A DNA stretch of 64,000 nucleotides from Cubamyces lactineus (Eukaryota; Basidiomycota; Agaricomycetes; Polyporales; Polyporaceae), in the NCBI GenBank assembly GCA_022376465.1, contig JACDTU010000004.1, positions 558,001 to 622,000 of the forward strand. The letters are read 5' to 3'. Positions 45,901 to 57,148 of this stretch are shown here, in pieces. Within the stretch, counting starts at the first letter, position 1. Every line of letters starts with the position of its first letter. Position numbers and translations under genes: made by a program. Under the pieces are notes generated by a model that had not been told where the DNA came from, did no database searches, and worked only from the letters and a program-made list of their open reading frames with translations.

Positions 45901-46804
45901 AGCAGCAGGGGGTGGTGGTGCATCTGGGTCTGGTTCCCATTGTATCTGGTCCTCCCAGTTGGCAATGTTGACCAGATAGAATGAGCGGTCGTCAAGAGGC
46001 GGTAGCGACACCGGTGTCTCAGTTCTTTCCCGAGCCTACAGGCACGAATAAGCAATCTCGTGGGTCAGCAGGGGGCGTATACATGCCTGAAGGGCGCGGC
46101 GCAAGTCATGCTCAACATCTCCTGACGCGACGACTTGCTCTACCCGTTTGCTTTCCACTTGGCGTTCCGTATCACCGACAATGGATTGGAGGAAATTCTT
46201 CGGTATCTCCTTTTTCTTAGGGTATACGGATTCGACTAGGATGCCTTATAGATACTGACGGGCATCAACGTTGCGAGTATACACGCACCTGTGAAGGGTC
46301 GCTTGGATATCCGCGACTTGTGCACAGTAACCCCCTTGAACAGCTCCGTGAAGTCGAGGACCTTGTCCTTTTCGAAAGTGGGGAACCTCTCATACACAGA
46401 CTTCGGACGCTCTACCAGCCTGCGAATGATGCGCTTGCGCTTCGGTTTGGGACCCACTTGAGTAGGGGACTCGACTTCCATCTTGACTTGACCCTCTTGC
46501 TCCACCCCTTCCTCTGCGAGTTCTCTGTCGACCTCGTCTTCCCAGTCCTCACCTTCTCCCGGGCCCACAACTTCATCATCGTCTTCTTCCCACTTGTCGT
46601 TGTAGATTTGCTTCGCGCTCAAAGTGGGAACACCGGAGATACCAAGCTGGTTAGTCAACCCGGGGCCTGTCGGCAAGTCCAGGCCGCTCAGCACATTGTT
46701 CAAGGAGAAGCCCGTGAGGGTCGCGATAACGTCGTTCTCGTCCTAGAGCAACTTCAGGGAAATTCGGGGCTCTCAGGCCTGTCACTACTTACTTGTCCCG
46801 ACAT
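42914..46804 (-). CDS. taf1: TFIID subunit TAF1, 1068 aa
   Basis: Largest TFIID scaffold subunit; binds TBP and TAF7 at core promoters. Thirteen exons: 46804-46793, 46742-46289, 46235-46087, 46035-45750, 45689-45511, 45457-45137, 45082-44919, 44863-44614, 44553-44157, 44104-43597, 43525-43399, 43331-43295, 43236-42914 (3207 bases). Exon 1 encodes only MSGQ. Motifs: acidic NWEEDDDE-type N-terminus (NDKWEEDDDEVVGPGEGEDW), FPTFEKDKVLDFTELFKG, SLPPLDDRSFYLVNIANWED, RVRQTFGQLVVEHAYPA, DLGEPIVIEPQDESPFMKFG, RRGPHQGFWRL, GRGEAFSFIRVSMKDIF, and a zinc knuckle at about 950-975 (CGHCGQMGHMKTNRKCP). No bromodomains, as in fungi generally. Introns 3 and 6 start with GC (both CAG or AAG before GCATGT). 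Intron 45749-45690 is 60 bases without stop. Confidence 0.96.
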
Positions 46805-47193
46805 GTCGCTGCTGGAACAGGATGCGTTCCCAGTCTCGCGTATACTAGTAGAAGATAGACAGAGGGCACAGAGCTAGTCCTATAAGTTATTCCCAGTTGT
46901 GACAAGCGTTGCGATGACTGAAGCGCGAGGCGGGATGCGTAGGTAGACCTTGAGGCAGCGGTCCAGTGTCAGACTGAGTGGCCTCCAGACAAGCGAGAGC
47001 GCGAGTATGGCGGAGCGCTTACCAAGCACGTGGTAACAATGATCGAGATTTCTTAGGCGCTTCGTTTATACGCGTCCCCGCGTCAGCTCTCAAGCGCGTC
47101 TTTCTCTTCCTTGCCGCAGACCTACACTATCAGCCACACTCTCTGTCGTTCTGTACAGGAGTCCGCAAATCTGCATAGAAGAATACAATTAAC
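46805..47193. promoter_or_regulatory. Divergent promoter region of TAF1 and PA28
   Basis: 389 bases between head-to-head starts. No TATA box recognised; nothing else seen. Confidence 0.4.
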
Positions 47194-48536
47194 ATGTCAA
47201 CGAAGGCCACCACGCTAGACAAGACTCTCAAGAAAGAGCTTGACGTGAGTATCCTTTCCGCCACAATAATAGCCATGTCCGCCTCGAGTGGCTTGCCTTG
47301 CTTACGCTCGGTTCACAGGGTTTTAGGGAAAAGGTCGCCGCAGATGCCGAGAAAGTCATCTTTGAGTCGTTCCCTCAGAAGGTGAGCGGTCACGAAACAA
47401 ATGAGTGGCGGCTCGAGTTCACACCGGGCTATGTCCGTGTGGCTTTGTAGGTCCTGTGAGTATAGCTTGTTACTATCTCCGCGGTGCTTGATTGACCAGC
47501 TGCAATACAGCGACTTGCAGAAATTGATTGACTCGACCTCCCAAACGACCTCACCCTTCAACCTCTCTCATGCACCACACTTCACGGACACTACCGTGTA
47601 CCCGCCGCATACGTCCGCTTCCAGTGAACCGGAGGCTAAGAAGCGTAAGCTAGACTCTGGCGATGGCGTAAACGGCGTCACTCCCTCGAATGACATCAGC
47701 CATGCCAAGCACCCCGGAAAGATGGTTTCGAACAAGCACACGATCAACCTGCACGAGCAATTGAAGCGGGAGTGTGAAGTATTGGCGGAGCTATGTGTGA
47801 GTTCCATGAAATTCATATACTATTTACCACTTACGATTGTGATATCTCGTAGGACAAAGTCAAGTTGTGGATAAATTTGTCGATGCCCAAGTAAGTCGAG
47901 ATATTGTCGTACGATGTGCGAACGTGACGCTGACTTTCCACATAATCAAGGATTGAGGAGTAAGTTTAGTTAGTTGAACCAGTAGTGCGCTTCTGTTAAC
48001 GAGTACTTGTAGCGGCGACAACTTCGGTGAGTGTAGATGCCACACGACGTAGTGCTTGTCTTTGATTATCCTTATAGGCGTACAGATCCAGGAGGGTATG
48101 TAGTCCGATGTTCCTGTCGCACCTCTTCTCACTTGCGCCGTCTTCAGACGTTCTCTCGGAGATTCATCGCTCTCAAGAGAGCGCATACAACCTGCGTGAT
48201 GCAGCTCGTCAAGACTATCTCACTCGTGCCAAGATTTGTTCGAAGATCATGAAGTACCCTCACGTCGAGGACTACGCGGTATGCGCCACGACTATTCCCG
48301 CTGACTACCTGTGATTAACAATGCTGCAGCTAGCTCTCAAGGAGCATGACGAGAAGCAGCTCTACATCGCTCGTCAGAACCTGCATGACTTGCGTAGTAT
48401 TTACGCAGTAATCACCGACATGCTGCATAAGAATATCGAGAAGGTACGCCTTTGAGTTCGCATAGTGGCCCTATTGTTGACGTATACTACGAAGATCCGT
48501 ACACCGAAAGGTAACAACGCTAGCACCATGTACTAG
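47194..48536 (+). CDS. Proteasome activator PA28 (REG-gamma type), 256 aa
   Basis: Ring-forming 11S activator that opens the 20S proteasome gate independently of ATP; the PA28-gamma type is nuclear. Exons: 47194-47244, 47319-47381, 47451-47455, 47511-47796, 47853-47890, 47951-47959, 48013-48026, 48078-48095, 48148-48278, 48330-48443, 48495-48536 (771 bases). Seen: GFREKVAADAEKVIFESFPQK, the Ser/Pro-rich homolog-specific insert with KKRK, VKLWINLSMPKIEDGDNFGVQ, the activation-loop region of the family, and the conserved C-terminus ending NNASTMY (ETLY in animals). Four exons are 5, 9, 14 and 18 bases. The 5-base exon is uncertain: an alternative acceptor at 47499 joins 47381 directly to 47500 and adds two residues (258 aa). 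Confidence 0.93.
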
Positions 48537-48841
48537 TCGATTTACCGCACGTGGGCAGCCTGTAAGAACATCAAGTTGGACGGACAGAACTTCATGATCT
48601 GCTGACGCGCACATACACGGACTGCTGCTGCATCCATTACACGTATATATGTCGTCGCATCGCTACCTTGTAGACCGGACTTATAATGATCCAGCAGTTG
48701 CCATGTAGAGCTTAGAGACCCTTACCCTATATCCATATCCTATGCTGCAATCAGATGGGGGCCTATGCGGCCGTGCTACAACAAGCAAAACTACTGAAGA
48801 TACAACTGCTACCCTATCAAGCACATCCCTCTCATTGTCGA
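48537..48841. other. Convergent intergenic region; no gene
   Basis: 305 bases between the stops of PA28 and RRB1. The frame after the PA28 stop continues briefly but the family's C-terminus ends at 48536. Confidence 0.5.
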
Positions 48842-50562
48842 TCATACAGAGATCGTTTTGAAGACGTTGAAGCCATCGAGCGCCGTGCTGATGACCGCTC
48901 CCGGGATTTGAGGGTGCCAGTGGATCTCCTTTACGTCCTTCTGGCCCTGGTGCACGAAGAGCAGCTGAGGGGGGACGTCCCGTCCGCCCTCTGGTGTCGC
49001 GTCCATTGTACCAGTCTCCTCGTCGTCCTGCTCGACCGCGAGGTCCCAGAGTGTGACCTGATCGTCCGCGCCCGACGCGGCAAAGATAGAGTCCTCGGTC
49101 GGGTGCCATTCGATGGAAGTAATGGGCGCACGGTGCCAGTTGAAGCCTGCGACTGGTGAAGGGTTCGGTCCGGTCGCCCTGAAATGCACGAAAGGCTCAG
49201 TGTCACAACAGGAGGGAATATAAGGGAAGCAACTTACCCCCGCTTCTTGACGTTCCGGAGATCCCAAACCTTGATGCCACCTTCGTCGCCACCGCTCAGG
49301 AGCAAGTACGTCGTCGAGCGGTTCCAGCTGATCACGTTCACGTCGCTGTCGTGTGCGTGGTCGATACCGGCAACACTCTGCCTACCCTTGGCTCGTACGT
49401 CCCAGATTTGCACGCTCTGGTCCGCCGAACACGACGCGAATACAGTCGGTTCCACGGGGCTCCACTGAAGGTCCTCCACGCTAGACGTGTGCGAGGTGAA
49501 CGGCTGCGAAAGCGCGTTGAACCCTGATGGTGTCGTCGTCGTGAGGTAGATCTTCGAGTGGATGTCTCCGGTGAGCAGGCGGAGTGCGGACGGGTTCGCC
49601 TCGCCAGACGACGCCCAGTCCATCGCGAAGCCTTCCGCGCGGCCATGCGAGTTGATGGTGAACGCGGGAGTATGTGTCCGTGACTTGTCAATGGTGTAGC
49701 CAGGGACGTCGAGCGCCTCGATCAACGGTCGGACGTCCCAGATGTGCACCTTGCCTGTTTCTGCCCAGCTCGCGACGTAGTAGGGTTGGGAGACGGGGGG
49801 TAATGGTGAGGATGCGGGAAGGGGTTGTGCGCGTATCCGGTTCACACCGCCCAGATGGGGAACCGAACGGTGTTCCAGGAGAGGATCCTCGTCGAGTGCG
49901 TCGTCGTCGTCGTCTTCCTCATCATCCGAGTCTTGACTCTTGTCGTAAGCCTCGCTGCACTGGTTGGGGGTGGTATACGCACTCACCGTTCTCCTTCTGT
50001 GTCTTTTGCAAAGAGCTCATCTTGTACACGGAGATTTCGTTATTCTTCGCGACGTCGGCCTGGGTACCGGCCACAATGTACGCGGTTGCGGGGAAGCGTT
50101 GCCTCTGGTCTCCGAGGTTATCTCGGAGGATATCGAACGAGAGACATGGCCAGTTGACACTCATGTTATGCCTCATGATATACACAGCATCGTCGGGCTC
50201 CAAGATCTCGTCCTTCTCCAAGTGGTGTACTCCCGGGATGAAGACGTTCGGTTCTGGTGGCTGCTCCTCGGACTCCTCGATCGGAGGCATAACCTCATCG
50301 TCTACGTCCATTCCTGTGACCCAAATGTTAGTATAGGGAATCGAAACGCAGTGTGAATACACATACCATCCTCGCCTTTCTGCGCCTCAGAATCCACTAC
50401 CTCCTCATCACTTTCAAGCTCATCCTCCCATGCGTCCTCGAATTCGCCCATCTCATCGTCGGCAGCATGTTCCCGCTGTTTTGACTCTCCTCTGAGGGTC
50501 TTCCTAGGCTCCCCATGGCCTTCCGAGGCAGCATTGACTTCTGTGACCGACCGTTTTGACAT
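48842..50562 (-). CDS. rrb1: Ribosome assembly WD-repeat protein RRB1/GRWD1, 517 aa
   Basis: Dedicated chaperone of ribosomal protein uL3 (Rpl3) in 60S assembly; nucleolar/nuclear. Exons 50562-50367, 50313-49987, 49931-49238, 49178-48842 (1554 bases). The N-terminus is acidic ([19 protein letters not shown]), followed by [19 protein letters not shown] and [18 protein letters not shown], hallmarks of the CAF1C/RbAp48-like N-terminal helix region in this family. A long Asp/Glu run follows ([16 protein letters not shown]). At least four WD repeats are readable ([32 protein letters not shown]), ending [15 protein letters not shown]. The start lies at 50562 (MSKRSVTEV); the frame is open upstream. 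Confidence 0.95.
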
Positions 50563-51214
50563 GATGAAGCTGCAAGATGTGGATATACTCGGCTGAGGCA
50601 CAGAGGATATCACAGTCTATGGGCGCTTGCGGACATTAGTCCAAATTTTTGGAAGACGCCCGTGTATCGGAGCACGTGGGTTCACGGTGTAATCACGGGA
50701 CCGGAATTCGCAGGACAAGAAATCCGAATTGAACGGAGAAGCCAGCTGGAGATGCCGAGAGCGTGGGGATCCCGGTCGTCGTCGTCTCCCTCGCCCTGGC
50801 GCCCCCCGGTGGACGATGGTCAGTGCGTCAGTGTCCGAGTATCCGACTCCCATGCCCGGATCCTATTGCTCTAGAAGGTTACCGTAATTTCTTCTTGACG
50901 TTCCTGGCAACATGAACCCCATAAAGTCCGCCCAGGACGGCTTTCGCCCCCGCCCACTTGTTCACGCGCACGTACTGAACTACGATCTCCGCGACCGGCA
51001 AACGTCCACGTCTGCTCATCGTACTGCCGCTGGTGTGTGTCATATATCCCTTCCAGGAATTCGGAAATACGACCAGATCAGCCGTTCGCTGACGCGTCCG
51101 CGGCCGCAGTATTCTCCTTCCATTGCAATATAAAGAGGCACCCGCCTTCTCAGGTCTCTACAACACTCCCATCGTCTCCCTCACTCTCTCCTCTTCAGTA
51201 ACCAACTCAACGCA
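50563..51214. promoter_or_regulatory. Divergent promoter region of RRB1 and MAPEG gene; TATA at 51129-51135
   Basis: 652 bases. TATAAAG at 51129-51135, about 80 bases before the MAPEG start, followed by a C/T-rich leader. No gene recognised. Confidence 0.55.
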
Positions 51215-51949
51215 ATGGCATCCGGAATCACTGGTCTTGTTCTCTCCAAGGAGTGAGTGAACAAGGATACACGACGAAGGTCTTACTTCTAACTACCGTC
51301 TAGGTATGCGTATCCCGCTGCGGCTGTGGTATCGACCTTCTACCTTATGTTGTGGCAAACCCTCCGTGTTGGCCGTGCTCGCAAGCAGGCGGGCATAGAA
51401 TACCCTCAAGGTATACTACCAGTCTTCGCTTTGCACAATGGCACTGAATTAACTTCTCTCAGTCTATGCCGAGAAGGCTGATGCCGCCGCCAGGAAGGAG
51501 GCCTACACCTTCAACTGCACACAGCGTGAGTAGCGTTGGTCCCCGTCAACCAATGTGTAGTCAGGCTTACCCTTCCAACAGGTGCGCACCAGAACACCTT
51601 GGAGGTTGCCCCCATCATCATCGGCTCGACCCTCATCGCCGGTCTGACTCACCCCGTCGCCGCTGCCGCCCTGTGCGGTACTTGGGCGGTCTCTCGTATC
51701 CTCTACACTATCGGTTATTCGACCGGTGACCCGAAGAAGGTTAGCCCCTTCTTTCTGTTGAATCTCAACAGCCATTTGCTCACTAGCTGTTAGCGCAACC
51801 TGGGAGGTGCCGCTGTCTTCGGCAGTTTGTCGATGCTGGGTAAGCAACCCCCCTGCTCTATATAAGGCGACTTATGATTGACCATTCTGTCCACAGGTCT
51901 TTTGGGCACATCCACGGCCACTGTTGTGTCCCTCATTCGTGCTCTGTAA
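51215..51949 (+). CDS. Microsomal glutathione S-transferase 3-like MAPEG protein, 154 aa
   Basis: Integral membrane protein of the MAPEG family (MGST3 branch): glutathione conjugation or peroxidase activity in the ER membrane. Six exons: 51215-51252, 51304-51410, 51463-51525, 51582-51739, 51794-51839, 51897-51949 (465 bases). Four hydrophobic segments are readable (ITGLVLSKEY... AAAVVSTFYLMLW; VAPIIIGSTLIAGL; PVAAAALCGTWAVSRILYTIGY; LSMLGLLGTSTATVVSLI). Signature residues: RVGRARKQAGIEYP, FNCTQRAHQNTLE and SRILYTIGYSTGDP, typical of MGST2/3/FLAP-type members. A TATA box upstream suggests strong, possibly stress-regulated expression. Confidence 0.94.
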
Positions 51950-52342
51950 TTATAGTAGCTGATAATACGGACTGTTGCAAAATGTTACGGACTCCTTGAT
52001 AATTATTCACCTTATACTCATCTATCTGACATGCGTGCATCTACACGCAGCGCTGCTGTATTCGCATCTGCGTCTCGTAGTAGCATTGCCACGCAACGTC
52101 TGGCAGACAATCTCCCACTTGTACACGTACTCGAATGCAGTAGTGCGTATGCTAGGTTCTCGAGCATGGGCGCCTATTTATTGGCCGATGCCGTGAATTC
52201 AGCCACAATTACCAGAATGGCCATCGACGACCACCATCCAGCCACCATTCCCTTCGATTCCCAACTACCACCACCTGTGCTCTCAATGCCCACCTGCTCA
52301 CGAAGAGGACTCCAACCAACGTACTATTTTCCTTGAACCAAT
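51950..52342. other. Intergenic region; no gene
   Basis: 393 bases, relatively AT-rich at its start. Promoter of the next gene; nothing specific recognised. Confidence 0.4.
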
Positions 52343-53798
52343 ATGAATCAAGAGCGCCCTGAACGTGGCTCCATGTCTATCACCACTCGCCCCTCCTTAC
52401 CCACGTCCTCTTCCGACTTCGCTCTCCCTTCCTCCCCGTCCGCTACTCTCCCTCCGTCATCCTCTGATGATCTGAGTCCATTCATGTTACGATTACGTCG
52501 TCCAAGTCTCCTTGGCCCTCGTGCTGGCACGTCTCAATCAGCAGAAGGGCGCCTCCACAGTCCCCTGATTACCTCGTTCACCCGGCGCCATAGCTCTAAT
52601 GGCACGGGAGACGACTCGGAGAGCGATCGAGACAAGATGTCTACGGACAGTGACTCCGGAAATGCTACGCCTCTTCTGCCCGGGCCGTCGCTAGACTCGG
52701 AGAGCGACACGAGTATGAAGACCAGCAGGCCGCGAACGCCCCCTCGCCTCACCTCTGCCTCGAGCTCGAGCTCAGGCACGGACGACCAGGTGCCCATGCG
52801 TCTGCACCAGCGCAAGCTGTCGAAGCCGGTACGTCGTGCCTTGTCTCCTGGTTTATCCTTCCTCATGCGGCGACTCATGCGCAAGCGCTTACAGGTGAAG
52901 CTGCCGCATATACAACGACTTGTGGCCGAATCCCAGGTGCAGGAGAATGAAGTGCAATCGGAGGCGCAGTTCCAGCGCATGCTCGCGTCATTCAGCATGC
53001 ACCCCCGCACACCACGGCCGGCGTCTGACCGAGGTCGCTACCCCGAGGACGCCGCTGAGGAGGAACCACAGCGAGAATCCACCCCGAGCGACGAGGAGGA
53101 ATTGGACGACTCGGTACCGTTCGCATATACAGACTCTGCTGCGGCTACGAAACCTGTCACTCCTGCTCAGAGCATCAACGGAGATGACCCGTCAATGCTT
53201 GAGAGCCCCATAGGATTTGCTATGGATGTAGACATGGTGCGTCCAGTCTGTCTCTAAGTTTGGATATTCACCGTGCTGATCTGTACCGATAGCCTTCTTC
53301 GGCAGTGGGCTCCCCCAGTGTCGCTTCGTGGCGATACACACCGCCTCCCACTTCTACCAGCGCTGTGCGCAACAAGCGGAAACGTATGTCCAGTCAGTGC
53401 ATCTACCATTCGCTGGTCGCCTCATGTCGTTAACCACTGTGCCCGCAGTCGACGACCGTTACGACCCCTACCCTACCGCAGCAAAACGTCGCGCCGTCTC
53501 CCCATCAGTCTCGCATCTTCGCATGGGCAATGGCGCACCTCGTCTTACGATGCCTGTTCCAATACCCATCCCGAACGGCGTCCACTCCGGCGCCTCCTCG
53601 CCCATCGTACAAGGCTCGAGCTCGTACTTCAGCGCGCGCCAGAGCTTTGGATCCGCAAGTGCGATGTCCAGTCCAACACTCCGCGCCCAGATCGGCTTAT
53701 CTAGTCCTGTGTTGCGACCGATGACGCGGGCTCGTCGAGACGGCGAGCGGGAGGTTGATGGTGCAGAGGAGGGTGTCAACGGCCTCAGCATTGGTTGA
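52343..53798 (+). CDS. Ser/Pro-rich protein of unknown function, ~422 aa
   Basis: Exons 52343-52828, 52895-53236, 53293-53383, 53449-53798. The segment 52829-52894 is 66 bases, open in frame, but has perfect intron ends (GTACGT ... TTACAG) and its removal joins KLSKP to VKLPHIQRLVAES, so I treat it as an intron (444 aa if retained). The protein is mostly disordered: Ser/Thr/Pro runs, acidic patches (DDSESDRDKMSTDSDSG), many SP/TP sites suitable for proline-directed kinases, and KRR-type basic clusters. One helix-like conserved element reads VKLPHIQRLVAESQVQENEV and then QFQRMLASFS. I do not recognise a domain. A nuclear or cell-cycle regulated role is only a guess from composition. Confidence 0.75.
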
Positions 53799-54077
53799 AC
53801 AGATACCGTCGCACATGGCTTGGGTGATACCCTTCATTGAACGTTCTTTCCCTTCTTCCTCACGCATTGCTCTCACGTTGTCTCGATCGATCTTGAGCTT
53901 CGCTAGTACAGTATTTAAGTCGTCGCATTGTAAGTGTAACGCTAGATCCAGTCACTGTACATCGTCATTGCTGCATCCATATCTCACACTTCTCTTACAT
54001 AGCTAGAGTATCGTGTACAACTAGGTATCATATCCGTCTCATCGTCAATGTGAATATCCCGCGAACGTTCGCCGCGT

Positions 54078-54646
54078 TCAGCTTCCTCGATACGTCGTGT
54101 ACGAGTATGGGCTGATCAGGAGAGGGATATGATAGTGCTCGGTTGGGTTCGGGACCTCGAAGGTGATCTGCGGAGCCGCCAAGGACGTTGTAAAATGTAT
54201 TACTTACGTATGAGCAAAGAGTGGTATCTTACCTCCACCCAGGGGTAGAAGCACTTGCGCCCGGTGCTCTCGAAGTAGTCCTTCGTCTTGAACACTACCT
54301 TGTAGAGCCTACCCGCCTGCAGCTTGATCAGATCTTCGCGCTTTTGTCCTGGGGCGGCCTCAGGGTACAGCTGCATACAGCGGCCATCGTAGTCTGTCAC
54401 CCTGCCACGTTCAATCTCAGCGTACGCGTTGCGGTGAACAAGATTGTCTGCTCACCCGTCAGCGAGAGTTTCGAAGGTAGATGCGGGGCCATCTGCTGAG
54501 CGGAGTTGCTGCAGTTGCACAGGAACACCCGCGGCAGGTTTACCGATAGAGGAATCGAGGACTAATTATGCACATCAGTATGCTTTCCAGCGAGTATCTT
54601 TATCGATAGAACACTCGCCGTGGCAAGTTACGGGTGATTTAGACAT
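54078..54646 (-). CDS. 5-hydroxyisourate hydrolase (transthyretin-like), 130 aa
   Basis: Second step of urate catabolism: hydrolyses 5-hydroxyisourate to OHCU. Four exons: 54646-54619, 54561-54456, 54401-54233, 54167-54078 (393 bases). Catalytic signatures are present: His in VTCHVLDSSIGKPA, VTDYDGRC, the YHIPLLISP block and the invariant C-terminal tetrapeptide YRGS. No peroxisomal C-terminal SKL and no signal peptide, so cytosolic by default. The first exon is 28 bases and intron 1 starts with GC (CACG/GCGAGT). It shares a 204-base divergent promoter with the TBC gene. Confidence 0.96.
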
Positions 54647-54850
54647 GGTTGCGTTACGGAGGACGGTGGTCGGTGTCGAACGCGTCCCTGAAAGTCGCGG
54701 GACGCGTTTCGCGCCACAATATGGACGGACCGATATCGCCGGAGCGCGTCCGGGGTCGCTGCGGACTCTTGCGGGCTCTGCAGCGCTTTCCGTCGCGCTC
54801 GGCCAGGCACACAGCAACGCTCACCATACCCACCTCTTTCCGCTACAGCC
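54647..54850. promoter_or_regulatory. Shared divergent promoter of HIU hydrolase and TBC genes
   Basis: 204 bases between head-to-head start codons, GC-rich, without a TATA box. Confidence 0.5.
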
Positions 54851-57148
54851 ATGGACCACCACCCAGACGATGAGGACACTCCGCACGATCTCGCTCCCCC
54901 CAAACGTCTACCCGCGGGCTTCGTACTAGACGATGCATTCTCGGACAACGAGGACATTGACGTCCCCGAATTCAGCCCCGCCGCCATCCGCGAAGAGCTC
55001 GCGAAGAACTTGAACGGCGCGCAGAGCTGGAATGTCGGCGATGCTGGGTTCGACGACTTGGTGACGAAGATTGGCTTCGCAGTTGACCCCGACGCGTCCG
55101 TCTCTACGTTCGACATCGATGCGGGGCACGACTCTCCGCCGTCGGTCCTGCATTCACCCTCCTCTCCGCGCATACAGTCGCGTTCTCCGTCACACCAGGA
55201 CTCATTATACGAAGTACCCCTTTCATCAGAGTTCTCGCAGGTCTCCTTGGACGATCACCAGTCTCCTCCACCACCTCAGCACGAGGAGCCCGAGGAGACC
55301 GTTTCCGAGTACCCCGCCGTCCAGATAGATCTGTCCCACTCAGATGCGGTTACGACTGAAGTCCACCCGGACAGGGAATCTATAGATAGCTCACAACCCA
55401 TGCAACTCCCGCAGCGTTCGGTGTCGCATGACGAATTCCGTCCAAAGACCCCATCCTCGCCACTTCAGGTTCCGTCGCTCAACACCAATGCCGCATCTAC
55501 CCCTTCCCTTCCGCTTCCTACATCCACTTCCCTGCCTACACCAACCACTCCCAAAGCGCTTAGTATCCCTCCGCCATCTAACCGTCACCGACCGACGCGC
55601 TCGGCTGGACCAAGCATGCTCGACAAGGTGATCAGCAAGACGCGCCCGCCATATCTCCCTCCCAAACCTCGAACGGAAGACCGGAAGCACCAGCAGGACT
55701 GGGAGGAGATGATGAAGCGTAGTCGAGCAGCGGGTGAGTCTCTTGCATTCAGTCGGCTTCCCCTTGCTCTGAGATGAACGCTTATTGACGTAGTCTGTGC
55801 TCCGCCACAACCATACTTGCCGCGTGTATGCGCACCTTGCGTGGGTGGATAGAGGAGAAGCGGCGAAAAGCTTTGCAGGATAGGCGGCTCGCGCGCGAAC
55901 GACGCATCGAAGAGTCGATCGGTATGTGGGAGCGAGAGATCGTTCCGGACTGGACGGTCGTCCACCGGAACTCGAACCTGCGGAGATTATGGTGGCAGGG
56001 TATCCCCACGAAGCTCCGAGCACCGATGTGGCAAGCCGCTGTAGGGAACGCGCTCGCACTAAGTAAAGGTACGCGGCCTATATTTACGTCCTCGAAGGGC
56101 AGCAGGATGACGTATGCGAGACATTGCAGACGCGTTCAAGACATGCCTCTCTAGGGCAAAAAGGGCGCTGGCATCTGGCACCTTCCCTACAACCGTCTTG
56201 AATCTCCTCGAGGAGGATATCCGAACAACACTACCATCGATACATCTGTTCGTCCCCGAGAAGGGTCCAATGTATCAAGACCTCCGAGACATGCTATGCG
56301 CCTGGGTGGTAGCACGGTCTGATGAGGGGCTGGGATATGTAGTCGGGGTAGCCAAGATCGCAGCTATGATCTTACTCAACATGCCACCAGCACCAGGCTT
56401 TGTTGTGATGCGAAATCTTCTGGAGCGACATTGTTTGCGGTCATTCTACGGGGGGATGGCTTCAAAAGACGATGTAAGCGGTTTAGCCGTATGGCGCGAT
56501 CAGCAGAGGACTTACCCGGGGGTACTTAGGTAGAAGCGTACTACAGGTAATATTGTTGCCTGCGTATACTCACATGTGCTCACCGTCTATAGGATCTTTG
56601 ATACGCTTCTAGCCGACGGCATGCCCAAGAGTAAGTCCAGCATACCATACGCATCTAGGATATTACTGACCGCGATCGGTCAGTTTACTTCAACTTCAAG
56701 CAGCATCAAGTGTCCCCAGCAGCATACTTGCCAGACTGGCTGGTTCCGTTGTTCCTGGATCACCTGCCATTCGAGGCATGCGCACGCGTATGGGATGTCA
56801 TCATGCTCGAAGGTGATGCGTTCTTGTACCGTGCTGCCCTGGCTATCCTGGGCGTCCTGGAGCCGAGATTATTCTTTCCTGATAAGAAGGAGCTTCTAGA
56901 GCTGTTGCGGTACGTCGCCCTTCCCTCTCTCCGGTGTTTCCTTCATTGACAGCGGTCCGTAATTCAGAGGGGAGAACAAAGCAGCATTAGAAGTCGCGAG
57001 ACGTGAGGGTCGCCTGCTGAACAACGGCAAGTACGAGATATACGGCGTCGACGAGGAGAGCCTGTGGGAGCGCATTGATAGCATGGACGAGTGGTGGCGA
57101 GAGAGCACATGGAAGAGGTTGATCGAACGAGAATTACCGGACTTGTAG
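54851..57148 (+). CDS. TBC-domain Rab GTPase-activating protein, 634 aa
   Basis: Accelerates GTP hydrolysis by a Rab, regulating membrane traffic; which Rab is not deducible. Seven exons: 54851-55733, 55853-56068, 56130-56473, 56530-56546, 56593-56630, 56684-56909, 56968-57148 (1905 bases). The first about 290 residues are disordered and Ser/Pro-rich. The TBC domain begins around residue 335 with WWQGIPTKLRAPMWQAAVGN and continues with DAFKTCLSRAKRAL, DLRDMLCAWVVARSDEGLGYVVG, VMRNLLERHCLRSFYGG and LPDWLVPLFLDHLPFEACARVWDVIMLEG. The catalytic Arg finger motif (IxxDxxR) is altered: the corresponding segment is EEDIRTTLPSIHLF, with the Arg shifted next to Ile. The Gln finger motif (YxQ) reads GYVVG, so the Gln is missing. 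This is similar to other fungal TBC1D12/14-like or pseudo-GAP proteins. Exon 4 is 17 bases. Confidence 0.9.
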
